Shown: positions 25,926 to 42,840, counted from the stretch's first letter. The stretch: 64,000 bases of DNA from Certhia americana (GCA_018697195.1 CM031857.1:98155674-98219673); one strand, 5' to 3'. Program-made: numbers and translations. The notes: generated by a model not told the origin, from the sequence alone.

Positions 25926-28900
25926 AGACAGTTTGGTTTGCTTTGGCTTGGCATCTCATTCCTTGGTGGAAATGGTCTTTACTTTTATGGCAGACATTTA
26001 AAACCAAAGTTCAGTATGCTTTGTATGGACACTAAAATAAGGCCACAGTATATCTTCTAAAAAAGTTGAGATTTTAGTGGTATAATTAGGCAGATGTTTC
26101 CCACTTCTTTTTTCTTCATGTGCTGTGCCATGCGGCTTAAATTCTACCCTGTGTTTTAAAGGCCACCATGGTTCAGCGATGCTCTGTGAAAATTAAGGGG
26201 CTTTGGGCCAGGAAGTTTTAACTAGAAAAACACTGTTTTAAAGAATGTCCTGTGTAGTGGAAGTAATTTACATGGTAAATTGGAAACTGCATCACTGGAA
26301 TGTTTCCTACAAAATTGATTTATCCTCATGGTATGGATGGCAACTTAATGGGGGATTGTATTGGTCTAAATTTAGATACAGCTAGATAATCATATCATGT
26401 CAAGAATGATGTTTAAGTGTGTAGTTCAGCACTTATTTTGGTTTTGAGGTGGTTTTGCTTAAAAAAAAAAACAACAAAAAAAAACTAAACCCGAAGACCT
26501 TGGTTTTGTATGGTCACCAACTATCACTCTTTCCATGTAGTCCTGAACTTCAGATCAGCCTGATCATAAGCAGACCTACACTTACAAGACAAAGTAATTT
26601 ACATTTACTGCCAATGGCTAGATCCATCCTAGTTCTTAAGTTTCAGAAGATAAGTAAGAAATCTATTTATTTCAGAATGCTAGTTATGGCTTATTTTCTT
26701 CAAGTTTTCTGTCAGTCTGACCTGTCTATGTACATAAAGAGACATGACAGTTTCCAGGCTGAAAATACATACCACAGGTGTGCAGTATCAGTGACCAAGA
26801 TTTTGTTTTAATTTAATTTGTTTTCTTGAAAGTCAAAGTCTTTAAAGTCTTTGTTTCTGCATTATATTTAATGTCAGAATAGCACTAGTGTTGTTTTTCC
26901 TTAAAAGAAAATCAACATTCCAAAATTCTTTATGTGCTTTCTCAGTTGGGAAACCTTAAAGGCCTTTACTTATGTTTTTCATGAGATGGGGCTTTGCAGA
27001 GTGTATCAGCTTTAGATTTCAGAAGAGAGTGACGTGTCTGTGGCTTAAACAAAGAGGAAACCAACTGTAGAATTGTTCTGAATTCCAAAGTGAGGATTGT
27101 CATAGTTTCGAATTAACTTCTTGCCTTACTAAGAGCTTTCACTCTTTACAGAGAATTGGGACTTCTTGAGATAAACAGGGAGATTTGATGTCCTGATCAG
27201 CCTGGCTGCAACTTCCATCATAATTTACTTTTTTGCGTCAAGGTTACTGTACATGACAATTTAGTTTGTCCTTTTCCTTCACCAGTAAGTAGGGGGTTTC
27301 TATCTGAATAGGCTTTCCTAGAGCAGCTGTCACTCCAGTTTAACTCCAATGCAACTGTTTTGAAATGTTGTATATTAATCTTTTTGCTCCTTCACCTCTT
27401 GAGAAAGCTTGCTGGCAGTAACAAATTGAAGGAGGTAATGATTCTTGTACATTGTTACCACACATAGTGTCTTTAATAATATTTATATAGATACTATCAA
27501 ACATAATGGATTGGTAGTTGGGCAGTTTCATGTGGTAAATAGAAATTACCCTCAGGCTTTAGCAAAAGCTTCTTTGATATAACGAAGCTGCAATATGATC
27601 TGCAGCAACCCTATTTCTAAGATATATAAAATATCCTGTGGTTACTAGAAGTCCTCTCACTTAGAATTCTTACTTTGGAATGAAAAAGTATGCCCAGAAA
27701 AATAATACAGTCATCTGTGCTGAAGTATAGAGAATAATGTATCAGGAAAAAAACCAAAGATCAAACACACCTGATTTTTTTCTCCTTTCAATATCCTATG
27801 CTTAATTTTTGCATGACAGCTCTATCTGGCAGCCTCACATCCCATCAGTGCAATCTGTCATTCTAGGTTATTTCAATTAAGTTCTCTTTTGAATTTTGCA
27901 TTTGCTGAGGAGTCATAATGGCATGCTCCCAAATCAGCAGTCAAGAAGAGTAATCCTCTCTATTTGTTTTTGTTACAAGAAAGGAGAAAGGAAGAGATGG
28001 TTTGTTCCTTCTCTGTCCTGAAGGCCTTCTCCAGAATTGCAGAACAGAAGATTTGCTTTGAAGACTAACTGTGAAGACTTTGATACAGATGATGAAGGCT
28101 TGATTTTGGTCTTTTGTGAATTATTATGAAAATCTATTGAATTCCTTCTATTCCACTTGGTTGCTTGCAGATCCCCTTCTGTCTGGTCGCTGGAGAATTA
28201 AAGGTTTTCCTTGCAGTGATTCTATCAGTGCAGGAGTTGGACGTCTTTATAAAAGCAACTTTCTAATCTTTCCTGTGCTCAAATTTCCAGTGAAGAGAAT
28301 TCATACCCAGCATGGGAAACTGGAGCAAGCTTTTTGTACTGATGTACAGACTGCTCCTCTGTGTTACTCTGAACTCAGACAAACTCAATGTTTCTAACTG
28401 GGTTGTTATGTTGCCCTTTCCTGAAGTGAACATGCAGAAGCAGGTACAGCCTGTTTCTGAGTGCAGAGAGCTGTACTGACCAGAGTGATATAAACTCAGG
28501 GTTTATATCCCTGAGTATTTAAATCCTTGGCTGTCGACAAACTAAGCAGCTGGAGTATTGAGTACCCACTGTTTATCAACTAACCCATGGGTTGGTGTTT
28601 CACCTGTTTTAACACTGGCAGCTGATGTTCAGTTTCCCCTGAAAAAGGCTGCCCTTTTCCCCAGAGGTAATAGGTGAAATGCTGGGTCGACAAGGCACCA
28701 TCACAAGGGCTAGTTTTTATTCAGGAGCCCTCCATTGTAACTGGAAAGGAAGGAAATGAGTAGATAATTCAGAGCCCTTTCTGTGACCTGCTCATCCATT
28801 CAGTTGCTGAAGGAATGAAGAAGATTAAGTTCAAAGGATTAACAAATGGGTTTTGCTTCTGCTGTAATTGCTTATCTCCATATGCTCATAACAGTGCTGA

Positions 28901-31148
28901 GTTCCCAAGAGTTAGGCAGGTACAGAACTGTTAATGCAGGACCTTCCATATTTCAGCTGTTTATTCATGCCAAGCCCAGCCATATCAGGGGGTTACAATG
29001 GACACGTTAAATCTGCATCCTGTCTTCTTACCGTGCCATCAGGTTACCCATTCTTAAGTGTTTACAGAGAGTGAAATGTGATTGTTGGAGCAAGCTTCCA
29101 GCATTGTACCAGATGAGATTTTTTTATTTAGTAGCTTTCCTAATCTAATCAGCACCTTAAAAGCAATTTCCATGCTGCTTCTCTTCCTTGCTCGTTTTAT
29201 AACCTTTCAGTTGGACAGATTGTCCATGTTGAGTTGGAGATGGCAGTTCCTTTTTCTCGCTGGACGGGAAATGCTGGCAGCCCTTGGTACAGGTCTCTGC
29301 TGTTTGTTGCAGACTACTTGGGCCAGACAGGGCTGACAAATTGCTCTTGAGGGGGTTGGTGTGAAATCTCTTAAGCAGGATGAATAAGAATTGTTTGCTC
29401 TGTTTTCTAGAGGACACCTTCAGCCCAAATGGATTTTTTGTGTCTTTGTAGGTAGAGGTTTTTCCCTCCCCCCTTTCCCTGTAGTTGCAACAGGGTTTAT
29501 TGATGTATGTGCAGGGGTGAATGAAAAGCTACATTTCAGATCATCTTAAAGTAATTCCCTGTCCTAAACAGAGTAGCTCAGATTGCTTTAAGAAAAATGC
29601 TTTTTGTCAGGATTAAACCTAGGTGTACTTCAAATCCTAACTTTGTAAGAAATTCCTGCTGTGGAGGAAAGCCAGTAATTCTGATTTCTAGCAGAAGCAT
29701 CTTGCAGTTTCCTTCTTGAAGGAGCTGGGCCAGGCAGATGGCCAAACACCCTGCCTCCTTCCCTGTGCTATCCTACCAGCCCATACTGCATATGCAGGAG
29801 TTGATCTGTGGAAAGGCTCCTTTCAGGAAGGAAATACCAGTGACTTTGTGGCATTGAAAATCTATTTTCCAGGAAAAGGCAAAGACCAGTTGGTGGTCAA
29901 ACCAGCCAGTGTTAGCCATTTGCCATTTCTGCTGTCTTGCTCTCTCCCACATTTTGGATTACCCTGTGTCTGCACAGCTCCTGCCCAGGGCATTGCCATG
30001 GAATTTCTCAGAGGAGATATTTCATCCATAGTTTCATCCATGCCTTCTTGTACATATGAGTATTTTTTGAGCTTCCTTTGGCTATGAAAACCTGCTCAAG
30101 GATGGGCCCCTGAATCTCTATTCATGTATAGGCTTTGAGTATTTCTGCTGAACCTGGTGTCACCCAGGTGGGAAAAGTTTGCTGGGACAGAAGCTGAGTG
30201 CTGAAGTGCCATTCAGCAGTGTGTAGGAGCATAATTGTGTGTTAGAGGGGTGGGCTGTCCATGTGCATTATGTGCTGCATCTGCATGGCTGCAGTTCAGA
30301 CTTAATCCTCATTGGCACACCCATGCTGGCTGTGCATTTTGGGCACTAGTCGGACAGAGGCCTGGAATCAAGCTCAACTTCCAGGGGAGGCAATTCCATC
30401 ATTCAGGTGACCCTTGCTCCAGCAATTTTCACTGAGATGTTTCTGTGCGATTTCTGCTATTTGGCTTTTACCTGTTAAGTCCTGTCCCAATACAAAAGGC
30501 AAGAAAATTCAATGTTCATCCTGAACAGAGCTTTTGAAATGTTTGTGGCTGTCCTGAGAAAAGAATAATTTTAAAAGAGAATTTCTCTAGCAATCTGCAG
30601 ATACAACACTCAAAGTAAGCCTTCTAGTTGGCAGTTGGGGCTTGAGGCTTATTTCGAGGTCTTTGTGGGATTCAACTATAGAAGTCTTTTTCTTCCCAAT
30701 ATATAACATTCATATATGGAGTAAGGCAGTATGCAGAAGCCTTCACATTTTGAACATGTAATAATATGTGTGCTAATTGTCATTGTGAATTATATTTTCA
30801 GTGTGTTTTCCCCAGTGCCTGACTAAAATTGAGCATAAACCTTTTTAGCCCTCTAAATTGGTATTCATGTCAGTTTTATTCAGTGCCATTTTGGTTTGCT
30901 TTGCCTTGCTTTAGATTGCAGATCATGCCCAACATTGGAAGAGTGGATTTTGAATTTTTTTACGTGTCAGATTTCCCTGTATCCAGTTTTATCAAAAAAG
31001 CTGTCACCAACTTCTTCTGAAACCAGCAAACCTTTTTCTTTATAATTACATTTTTGCCATATGTTCATCCAGATGGCATATGCCAAACATTTTCTGGGGT
31101 GCTATAAAATGACCTGACTTTGGAGGATTTAACTGTTGAAGAAGCTTT

Positions 31149-31200
31149 AAAAAAAAAAAAAAAAAAAAAAGAAAGAAAAAGATAAAAGGAAAAAGAAAAG
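31149..31200. repeat. Poly(A) and A/G-rich tract
   Basis: A run of about 21 A followed by GAAAGAAAAAGATAAAAGGA and further A/G-rich sequence. It is simple sequence; no source gene was recognised upstream. Confidence 0.9.
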
Positions 31201-33228
31201 AATTGACACTGGGGCAAAAAAGTAGTCCTAGAAAGAAAGAAACAAAAATCTGATAAATAATCCCAGTTGCATTTTGTGGCTGTGATGCTGAATTCTCAGT
31301 ATAAACACCTGCACAAAAGCAGTGAAAATATAGGGAATGCTTTCTTGAAGTGTTAAAAGTTGACTCCTCTTTCAACCACCGAAAACAAGATTTTTGTCTG
31401 TTGAATATGTCTAAAAAAATTTTAGAGCTTTGAGTGACTCTCTATTTTCCTGCAAAATGGAGCAAAAGAGAGCTTGTCAAGACACCAGATTCTCTGTAGG
31501 AGCAGCAGTTTTACTGAGCAATGTAATAACTACTTGTGCACTTTTTTCTTGAAATACCATTTTCAAATAAAAGGCAGTTGATGCATGATTTTGACACTTG
31601 TGTCCTAGTTCTTAATAATTCTTGAGGGATTTCTTAGAGAAAATAAACTAACTTGGGATATACTGAGAGGTTCTAGGAAGAAAGGAAGGAAAGAATTTTT
31701 CTTTCATATTTAGCTACTAGTTAAGCTAAATTATGAAGATTAGTTTTTCATTTTCTGGAGGGTTTGCATATTTCTTCATCTATATGAAAGTTCTCTTTTA
31801 ACTGTCATTGTTATTTTGGTAGTCTTTCCAGATTATCAAGCAGGAAAATAAAGACTGCCCTCATGTTGTTAACAGTTGCCATAAAACTGTCCCTAGTCTC
31901 AAGCCATTTTACTTAGTGCCAATTACTGAAGAATAGTGATTGAATGAGAATTAAATTTCCTTCCTTGTGTTGCTACACACAACTTTTCCTACTCCCAGGA
32001 AATTTTGAGTGCAGAGCCCAAGACTGAATAGAGTTTGAAGAGGTTGTTTTGGGACAGGATGGGCAGAGACTCATGGCAGGGACTCAGGTGGACAATTGTA
32101 AAAGAAAGTTTGTTCTTAAGTGTCCTTAACTTGCACAGATCTTGTTGAAAATCACAACTGCAATCAACAAAGCAGATCCTCCACCTCCTCCAAATTAACA
32201 AGACAGGATTTTAACAGTGCTCAACAATTTGAAGTGGTTTTGTTATTTCTGAATTAAACTTTTGGTAAAAAGTCCTTTTCTCCATCCTCCTTGCCCACTT
32301 CCATTCATCAGTCTGAGTGGTTTGACATTTCCACCGACTCTTCTCTGTCATTGATCAAGTTTACACCTGCTGTGTCTTAAGTGAAAAAGAGTTTGTTTTG
32401 TAGGTAAATCGATCTGTATAGCAGAGATACCGTAACTATTTAAAAGCTAAGGATTAAACACTCCAGAATTACAAGTTGGTATTAACCTGGGAAGAAATTG
32501 AAGCAAACTGTAGTAGGGGCATATGAAATGAGACACCCGAAAGCAGCATGTCTCCACCCTGTCAAAATATGATGCAACAGCCAATTGATTATTGTTGTTT
32601 TAGAGTTTGCGGGTGTGCAGCTGTATTCAACTCAGCTTGAGGTATCATTTTTTCTGCTTTCTTTTTGGAAGTCTTTGCAGAATGGAGCTAAAGTTGTTCA
32701 GGTCCCTTAGTTACTTATTTCTAAAATAATGTTTATCATAACCAGGATCACTGGGTTCATGACATAGTTTTCAGTTTCTTAGAAGAGTTAGAGCTCTAAG
32801 CATTTTTCTGTGGTTTTAACAAAAAACACTCAGATTTTTAAGAAAAACTTTGGACATATCAGGGAATAACATATCAAAATGCAAAGGCTAAAAAAGCATT
32901 GTACTCAGAATACTTTGCTTTTAATTACTAGTAAGCATTATTAAATCAAACTCTCCATTGCAGTCCCTGTTTATATATTCCTCAGATTATTCATCCTCTA
33001 ATTTAAATAAAGACAATCAATGCTAGGAAGGTTTCCATGGAAAACATTACCAGGTTAATAATTTTGAAGCTATATATGTGGAGTTTCAAAGTGTCATCCT
33101 TAAACCACACCTCTGACTAAGCCAAGCATGAATTTGGATATGCACATGCTCTTTATAACGTCCTGGGCTTCTGAATTGTGTTTGCAGGTGCTAGCAGCTA
33201 TGATGCAGATTATCAGTGCTCCCCACGG

Positions 33229-33860
33229 TGTTCTCCTCTCGGGTTTTTATGTGATGTTGTTCTTCCCGAGAGTGTAAAAGTCTTTTGCCCAGCACCGAGA
33301 TAGAAGGAAAAAAAACCTGAGAGCCGTCTCCTCTGCTTCTTCAAGGCTGTTTATTTTCCCTTAACAGTACAGTTTCTTCTCCGACCTACAGAGATCTGTT
33401 CTGCAGGTCAGCTCACGGGGAAAAAGCCCAGCCCCGAAGGTGACGATTATCTTTATACCACAAACTACGTATACTATATTTACAAAAGATCCCAAATACC
33501 CGTCTCCCGTGTTAGAAGGTAGGACTCTGTTCTGAGCCAACCAAAGATGCCCATGATACAGAGGAAAATGGAGAAGACGAAGAAGAAGGAAGAAACCCCA
33601 AAGCCACGTGGAGACTCCATTTTGTGGTTTTTCCCCATTAACCTAAACATTACATAAATCTACTTTTCACCTGGTGTGTAGCTAATTATCACCCTATCTA
33701 AACTCCCGTGGTCTGTAATTCTTCACACAATGGTGGTAATTTCTCCCAGGGGCTAAAATCAAAGCCGCAGGAGTCTTTGACTCCTTGCCAAGGCTTCCCA
33801 GCCCCCTGCTCGGGTCTGAAATCTCTCAGGACAGTCAGAGGAGTGTTCTGGACTCCGACA
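33229..33860 (-). mobile_element. Probable endogenous retrovirus LTR, antisense
   Basis: A 632-bp block starting TGTTCTCCTCTCGGG and ending GACTCCGACA, i.e. TGT...ACA termini. Read on the reverse strand it has the LTR order: a U3 region, a TATAAA box (33452-33457 on +), then an AATAAA signal (33350-33355 on +) about 100 bp downstream, then a short U5. It is more GC-rich than its surroundings. I saw no retroviral coding region and no clear target duplication (CACGG on one side, TTCTC on the other), so the ends may be off by some bases. The family cannot be named with confidence; a songbird-type ERV is my best guess. Confidence 0.72.
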
Positions 33861-36800
33861 TTCTCCTTTCTAAATTTTTTTCCTCCTTTGCTTACTGTAG
33901 GCCCCTTTGTAGATAAGTGTGCACATGAATTTTTTGCCACCCTGCAACATCTCTATTCTGCTCTGCATGTTGGTGCATGCATGCTCAGATGGCCTTCTCT
34001 CTCATTTCCCCTGTTACCTTCTCTTTTGAGTAGAGCAATTGCTACAGAGAGTTTTTGAGAGTAAGTGCTTATGATTACACTTCTGCTATGATTTTCCATA
34101 GTTGGTAGTTTATCTCTCGGAAGAATCTGGTATATTAAATCTCTGTTCAAGAAATTTTCTAAGAATTATTCTCCTTCATGTGGTAGCAGTCTCCTGTTGC
34201 TGGCAACATGAGTGCATCAGAGAAGATGGCCTTTTGTAAAGCAGAGACTAATCTCAGCTGTTGAAAATGGGAGGAAATAAGTGTCTTTCTTTGAAAAGAC
34301 AATCTAAGGGCAGCTTGACTCTTTGTACATGGAATATTTAAAATATCAGGCTTTTCCTTTTTCTCCTAGTTTTCCTTGAGAAAAGTAAACGCTTAGGTAT
34401 GATGTAAGAACTGTATCTAAATGTATCTAAATAAATTTTTTTAGGGTGTTTGAAACAAATAACAAGTTTGTCCTGTTGCAGTTATTCTTCTAAGATCTTT
34501 CACGAATGTTCTAGGTGGGGTTCCCCAAAATGTCTTTTTTGATTCCAAGCTTATTACATTATGGTTTAGAACTCATAGCATAGTTATTCTGCAGAAGTCA
34601 ATGTTTTCCATAGCTGAGATGGAGATCAAATACCTCCAATTAATACAAAATTCAAATTATTCTTGAACTGCGATACCACAACTGGCATCTCAGTAATGAA
34701 CTCACCAGAGGAGAAAGTGTACCATCACAAAAAGCTTTGAGCATTCATCTAATCTCTTCTGGGATCGTATTTATGCATCTTGCTGCTCTCTTGAAATACA
34801 TCTCCAACATACTGAAAGGCACAAGAATATCCAATGCAGCAAGCTGTGGAAGCATGAGCTACAGAATCTTTTTAGTTGATGTATTTCAAGGTGGATAACC
34901 TTAAAAATCAATAGTGTCTGCTGCGCCACTCAGAATCATGATGGACTGCTCCTCGCTGATCCTCTTGCTTAGGTTTTATATAACTGATGCTGTGCTGCTG
35001 CAGATCCTCAGCACCAGCCAAGGCAAGGGCTGGAGCATCCAGTAGCAGAGCTGCTCTTTTAACCAAATCTCTGTCTGCACTTAGAATATGTTATGTGAAA
35101 TGCAGCCGTTGATTGTTGGTTCGGGGTTTTGGGGGTTGTTTTGGGTGTTTTCCTTTTTAAAACAGACTATAGAAGTTCTATAAGACAGAGTAAGTACAAC
35201 GGCAGTAAAGTAGTTTTTAAAAGCTCAAGCAGTATTTTCACGTTGCTTATAAATATGACATTTTCTCTTTGGAGACAGAAGGCGCTTTCCATTTGGGCTT
35301 GCAGTACCCCAGTTACAAATATGGAAACAGCTATTAGGAAAAAAATTATTAAATAGACTATCTTAACTTTGTGGAAAGTTAACTTTGTGGGTCTGTCATC
35401 TAAGAGAGGTGAAAAACGTAGTTTTGTCTTCTCTACCAAAACAAAGTTCCCAAGTTGAAATAGGTAGCTTTTAAGATACCAGTGACACCTCAGAAATTGT
35501 GTCATTAGGAAGACAAAATGTTTGAATATCTAGAAGCACAAACCATAAATAGGAATTTATGGAGAGGAGGTGCCTGGTGGGTCTTGAAGATAGGGTCTGC
35601 ATGTATTTCTCTAGGTTTTCTAACAGTTCATTGGAAAAACAAAATAGAAAGTTATCTAAAAAAACCTGACAACAGCTGGAGGAACAGAAGAAGGAGGAGG
35701 AGAATGAAGTATCAGATGTGATGCTCTAGCTAGTAAAAAACAAGTACTTTCTTTGCTGACCTCACCTTATGCATATATTAAGAGAGCACAGAGATACTAT
35801 CTTGCTCTTATTTTTGTAAGGAAGTAGCTTCTGCTACCTCTGTTCATATGCATAAAAAGACAGCATGTTACTCTTAGGCAGACTGAATTTAGTGATAGGG
35901 ATAGAAAGCTTCTTTGAAGAAAAGCCCTAGAAAAATCCAGTAACAGAAATAGACTCCCACTGAGAGTTTACTGAGATTTTGCTGCACTTCTATGTATCAG
36001 GAATGAAATAGACCATGGAGAGAAAGTAAATTGATGTTATGCCCTAGGTGTATGTGTTGAGGAAATATCAGAGAAGTTTTTGCATGTCACTGATACTGAA
36101 AATAGATCTCTGAATGATACCTTTCTCCTTATGGACTGCCAGTTTGGAGTTCTTCAGGGAGTTGTATTTGCAGGTAGAAAATAGGTGGTGAGGGCAACAA
36201 TGCTGGTTTTACAGTATGTCCCTTAGCTCTCATGTTATATAGCATGTTATATGTAAAATTATGAAAGACATGTGAAAATTACTTGACTTACATATTGTTA
36301 ATTAATTATGAGGACACCAACATATGATACTGACTAGTGCTGTAGGGATATCTGCCTCTCTGTTGTGCATTTCACAGTTCTTAATTTGGGCACCTGGTTG
36401 TTATCTTTCTCAGAACCTGTGCCCTCTCTGTGGGTGGGGGTGGGACTTGGCTCCCTCCATTGGTCTGCTACATTTACCTACCATGAGCTAGAGTTAGTTC
36501 AGCGCTTGCAGACCTTCAGCCTCTTGGAAGCAAAAAAAGAGTTAACTCTTGGTCAGGCAACTTAAATATTATCTGAGGTCTCTCAGGACTGCAATAAGTG
36601 GATGCTATGAGCTGAAATCTGTCTTTGTACTGTGCTGGACCAGATATGGCTTGTTGCCTGCAGTGGTAGTTTGGTTTCCTGAAGCACATGAATTCAATGG
36701 ATGGTGTTTGGGGTATGACACTGGAGCAGTCTTGTTTGTCTGTCTGATTGGCACTGGGAATTGGTAGCTGTAATTCAGTGGGGACTCCAGGCACTGGGTG

Positions 36801-37594
36801 GAAAATCCAATGTTTTGGTTCTGACTGTGTACAGCATCAGCCACCTTTCAGTGTTTATTAACGTTAATTTAAAATCTTTATGCTTTTCAACTGTTACCTT
36901 TTTAATGGATATATGATGTTAGATGGCTTTTGTCCTTTCTATTTTCTGCTTGTAAACTCAAGATCTTTCCCTTCAGTCATGAGAATTTTTTCTTCTAGAT
37001 ACAATAAATAGGCTTTGTCATAACACTGTAGAAGAAAGTAAAATATTTAGTAATTCCACATAAATATATTTTCTTGATATCTTTTTTATTTGTTTGTGCT
37101 CTGGAACATTTTGAAGTGTTTTCAGATAGTTTATCCAAGTAGCAGATACAGAGCTGTTATGGGTGCCTTAGGAAGGGAGAAGATTCAGCTCAGAAACTTG
37201 CTTAACATGTTAGATCCCCAAATTAAAATATGTGTCCTTTTTTTAAAAAGGCTGACAGACTGTAATCATTGTGTTTTATGTCATAAGTAGGTCACTACTG
37301 TTATTTTTCCCTTCCAAAAATTGAAGGATGAAAAATTCAAGCACAGATGACAAGAACTTTATTGTCAGGTTATTTTTCTTTCATGTATGGGATATGATTA
37401 AATGTGTGCTGCCCAAAAGAGGCCTCTTTAAAGCCTGATACTATTGATTACTATTTGAGAGCTGCCAGCAGGATTATTACTTAATGCATAAGAAAATCTA
37501 ATAGAGAATTATTAAGTTGGTGGTTTAGTTCCTTTAGTGAAAACGTTTCAGATATTCATCTCATATCGTTGCACAAATTTCTTGGCTCAAGTAG

Positions 37595-40013
<2,419 letters not shown>

Positions 40014-42014
40014 TAGTTGATGTCCTGTCACTTAAACTACAAACCCAGTGGCTTACTGCCTTGTGCAGTCAATCAGTAGTACAGGAAGTCTTGCCTCCCC
40101 ATGGCTGAGAAAAGAGAAAATAACATTGCTTTAGTTATAATGAAGAATGATGAATTATTTTAGTATTGAAATGAAGTGTCCTCTTAAAATGTCATCTGGG
40201 TAGCTGAAAAAGTATAAAAACATCCAGGAGTAGCTCTAAAGTACTGGAGTATCAAAAAAGGAATAGTGTTCTCCTAGTATTTATTTTCAGTATGGATTGT
40301 TGAAAAGATGATTCCTGAAGCATGGAAGCTCCACTTACTGTTGCATCACTGTTCATTTTTCACATGAAGAAAGTTAAGTCAGGTTTGTCATATGTGAAGA
40401 ATAAAGAAAACTCGGTAGAGTGATTTTTGAGAGTGAATGAATGCATGTAAATATGTAGAGAAACTTGAAAAGTATTTAGGTGGAATGCAGGTAGATGAGT
40501 TTGTGTGAAAGAAGCAGTGAGGCAGGAAAGAGAGAAGAAGGCAGAAAACTAGACAAAAAAAGTGGCTGGGGATTCTCCAGGAAAGGAGAAATGTCAGTAT
40601 CTGTAATGGGATGTAGAAGGAAAGGAAGAACAGTGACTGACAGATGGTAAGGATGTAGAAAAAGATGTGTTGTGATTCATATAATAAACTTTGCTTTTGG
40701 AGTAATAAGAAATGTTAGTGCAGTGCACAGAAAAATAGCAATTAACTAGAAAACCCACAAAACTTAAAAATGAATAATTTAAATTCCAGTAGCCTGGTTG
40801 CTGTACACCAGTTTTGTTTCTGTATTCTCCTTCCCATTGGTGTAAACTCTGAATTGGTGGGTCTTGTTGATTCCTGAGAGATGCTCAGGTTTTAATGGTA
40901 CAGGTACCTCTCCTCAAAACTTATAGTTATCAATTTTTTTAGTGTTACCCATGTAATTTTGAAAAGTCGCATTTGTTTACAGAAATTGGTCAGGAAGTGC
41001 TACAGCAGTTGTACTCCTGCAAACAGGTGTTCTTTTGCTGGGGATTTAGCTGAAAGAAAACTTCCAAAGATGATGCAGAAATGGAATAAAAATGCTAGCA
41101 ATGCTGACAGCCTTCATCTGTGTTAAGTGGGATTAAACAAAATATATTTTCAGATTTTTTTAAAAAAATTGTTAACCTGCATGTCAACTAACAAACAAAA
41201 TTTGCTAAGAGCTTCTTGAGATGAGTAGACAGCATAAACTAAAAGAACTGTCCTGCTCCTAATAAAGTTTTGTCTTGTGCTCTGTGTTGACCTCTGGTAT
41301 ATGCCTCAAAAATGGGTTGTATACTCATTTTTTATGTCTTTGTTTCTTAATAAAGCAATAATATTGTCTTCTTCATTCTTTCTCTGATTATTTGATATTA
41401 AGTAGAGTTAGGTTCTCTATCTCTTTTCTGCTTCTAGCATTATGTAGTAATAACAGCAAGGAAAATAGACTGATTAGACCTGAGACAAACTGAATTTATG
41501 GTATAGATGATTCTCTGTCTGCCTTCAAATGAGAAGCTCTATAGGAATGTCACCCTTCCCAATTACATTGACTACATAGGTCAAATTAAGTGCTTTGTTC
41601 CAGGGAAAGCTTTAGGTGATCCTTCTCTTACATTGTAATTCTACCTCTGCTCTCAAGATCTGTCTGCTGTTGGGATTTTAACAGAGACTCATTCTTTGAT
41701 AAAATTTGGAGTGAAGTATATTGGGGTTGTATGTTACAGCATTTGAAAATAAGAGCTTTCTTTTCATGCCAGTGGGGATGCCTGGAATGATTAGACACTG
41801 TCAATGTGCAGTCCTGACACCACAGCAGAAGCAATTCTTTACATCAATGAAACAGTGTATCTCTTCTGTATAATTGAAGGTTTTCATATGGGTTTGATAC
41901 ATCTGCAACTTTTTCAGTGTTCAAGGGGGAAGTTCTGAAATCTTGTTTTCCTGCAGATAGCAGCATCTCAGTGGTTAGCAGTGAGGGTGTTTTAAATGCA
42001 TAGGTTATACAATG

Positions 42015-42840
42015 GGCATAATCACAAAATCATGAAGAACTGAGAGAAGATTTCCAGAGGTCATCCAGTCTAACCTCTTGCACCAGGCCAGGTAGTGTCA
42101 AAGTTAGATGTTGCTGCTCAGCACTTACCAAATCAAGTCTTTAATATCTCTAAATAGGGCAGTTTCACAACCACATTTGGTAGGTGTTTCAGTTATTAAC
42201 CAGTGGCCTTTCCAAAAGACATAAGCCAACTTCTTTATCAGCCTTAGATGCATCTCATCTAGTCCCATGGATTTGTGAGTGCCACTCTGACCTAAGCAAT
42301 CCCTAATTCAGCCTTTTTCTGCCTCTGTTCCCTAAATTCTGTCACTGAGCTCAGGGACCAGGGTGGCAGACCTTGCCACTAAAGGCCAAAGCCAAGAAAG
42401 CATTGAGCATCTGAGCTTGTTCAATATCCTTCATCAGGTTACCAACTCAGTTTAGCAGTAAGTTTGTATTTCCCTTGGCTTTCACTGTTATTGTAGTTGT
42501 AGAGACTCTTCGTGTTGTCCTTCATCCAGCCTGAATAAGTTACAGTGCCAACTGAGCTTTGCATACCCCATCCCTGCCTGGCCAGGAACAGCTTCTCCAT
42601 TTCTCCAGGGTAACCTGTCTCCATTTCCATCTCTAATTTCTTTCCATTTTGCACTGGGTCATGTTCAGGCTTTCCCTGTGGAGCCACACTGGTGTTCTGC
42701 TTTGTCTGCCTGCTTCCTTGCAGATTGGAATAGACTATCCTGGAACCTGGAGGAGGTGCTCTGTGAAGATCTCCCAGCTCTGCTGGGCTCTGGCCTTTAA
42801 GAGCTGCATCCCAAAAGACCCTGTTGACAGTGCCTGAATA
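42015..42840 (-). mobile_element. CR1 LINE, old, internally deleted, antisense
   Basis: 42015-42240 is a degraded CR1 3' end in reverse (GAGGTCATCCAGTCTAACCT, CACCAGGCCAGGT). From about 42230 to 42840 the sequence matches the reverse complement of CR1 pol between endonuclease and reverse transcriptase: TTCCCTTGGCTTTCACTGTT, CTCCAGGGTAACCTGTCTCC, CTGGAGGAGGTGCTCTGTGA and CTCCCAGCTCTGCTGGGCTC. The reverse-transcriptase part in between is missing. It is either one deleted copy or two neighbouring ones. Confidence 0.83.

Noticed and set aside
29716..30087. 123-codon forward ORF
   Set aside because: No recognisable domain, no splice or promoter context, and a length expected by chance in slightly GC-richer sequence.
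30829..31020. ORF ending MPNIGRVDFEFFYV... followed by a poly(A) run at 31149, possible retrocopy
   Set aside because: Short, with no homology I can name and no flanking duplication seen; the poly(A) run is more than 100 bases away.
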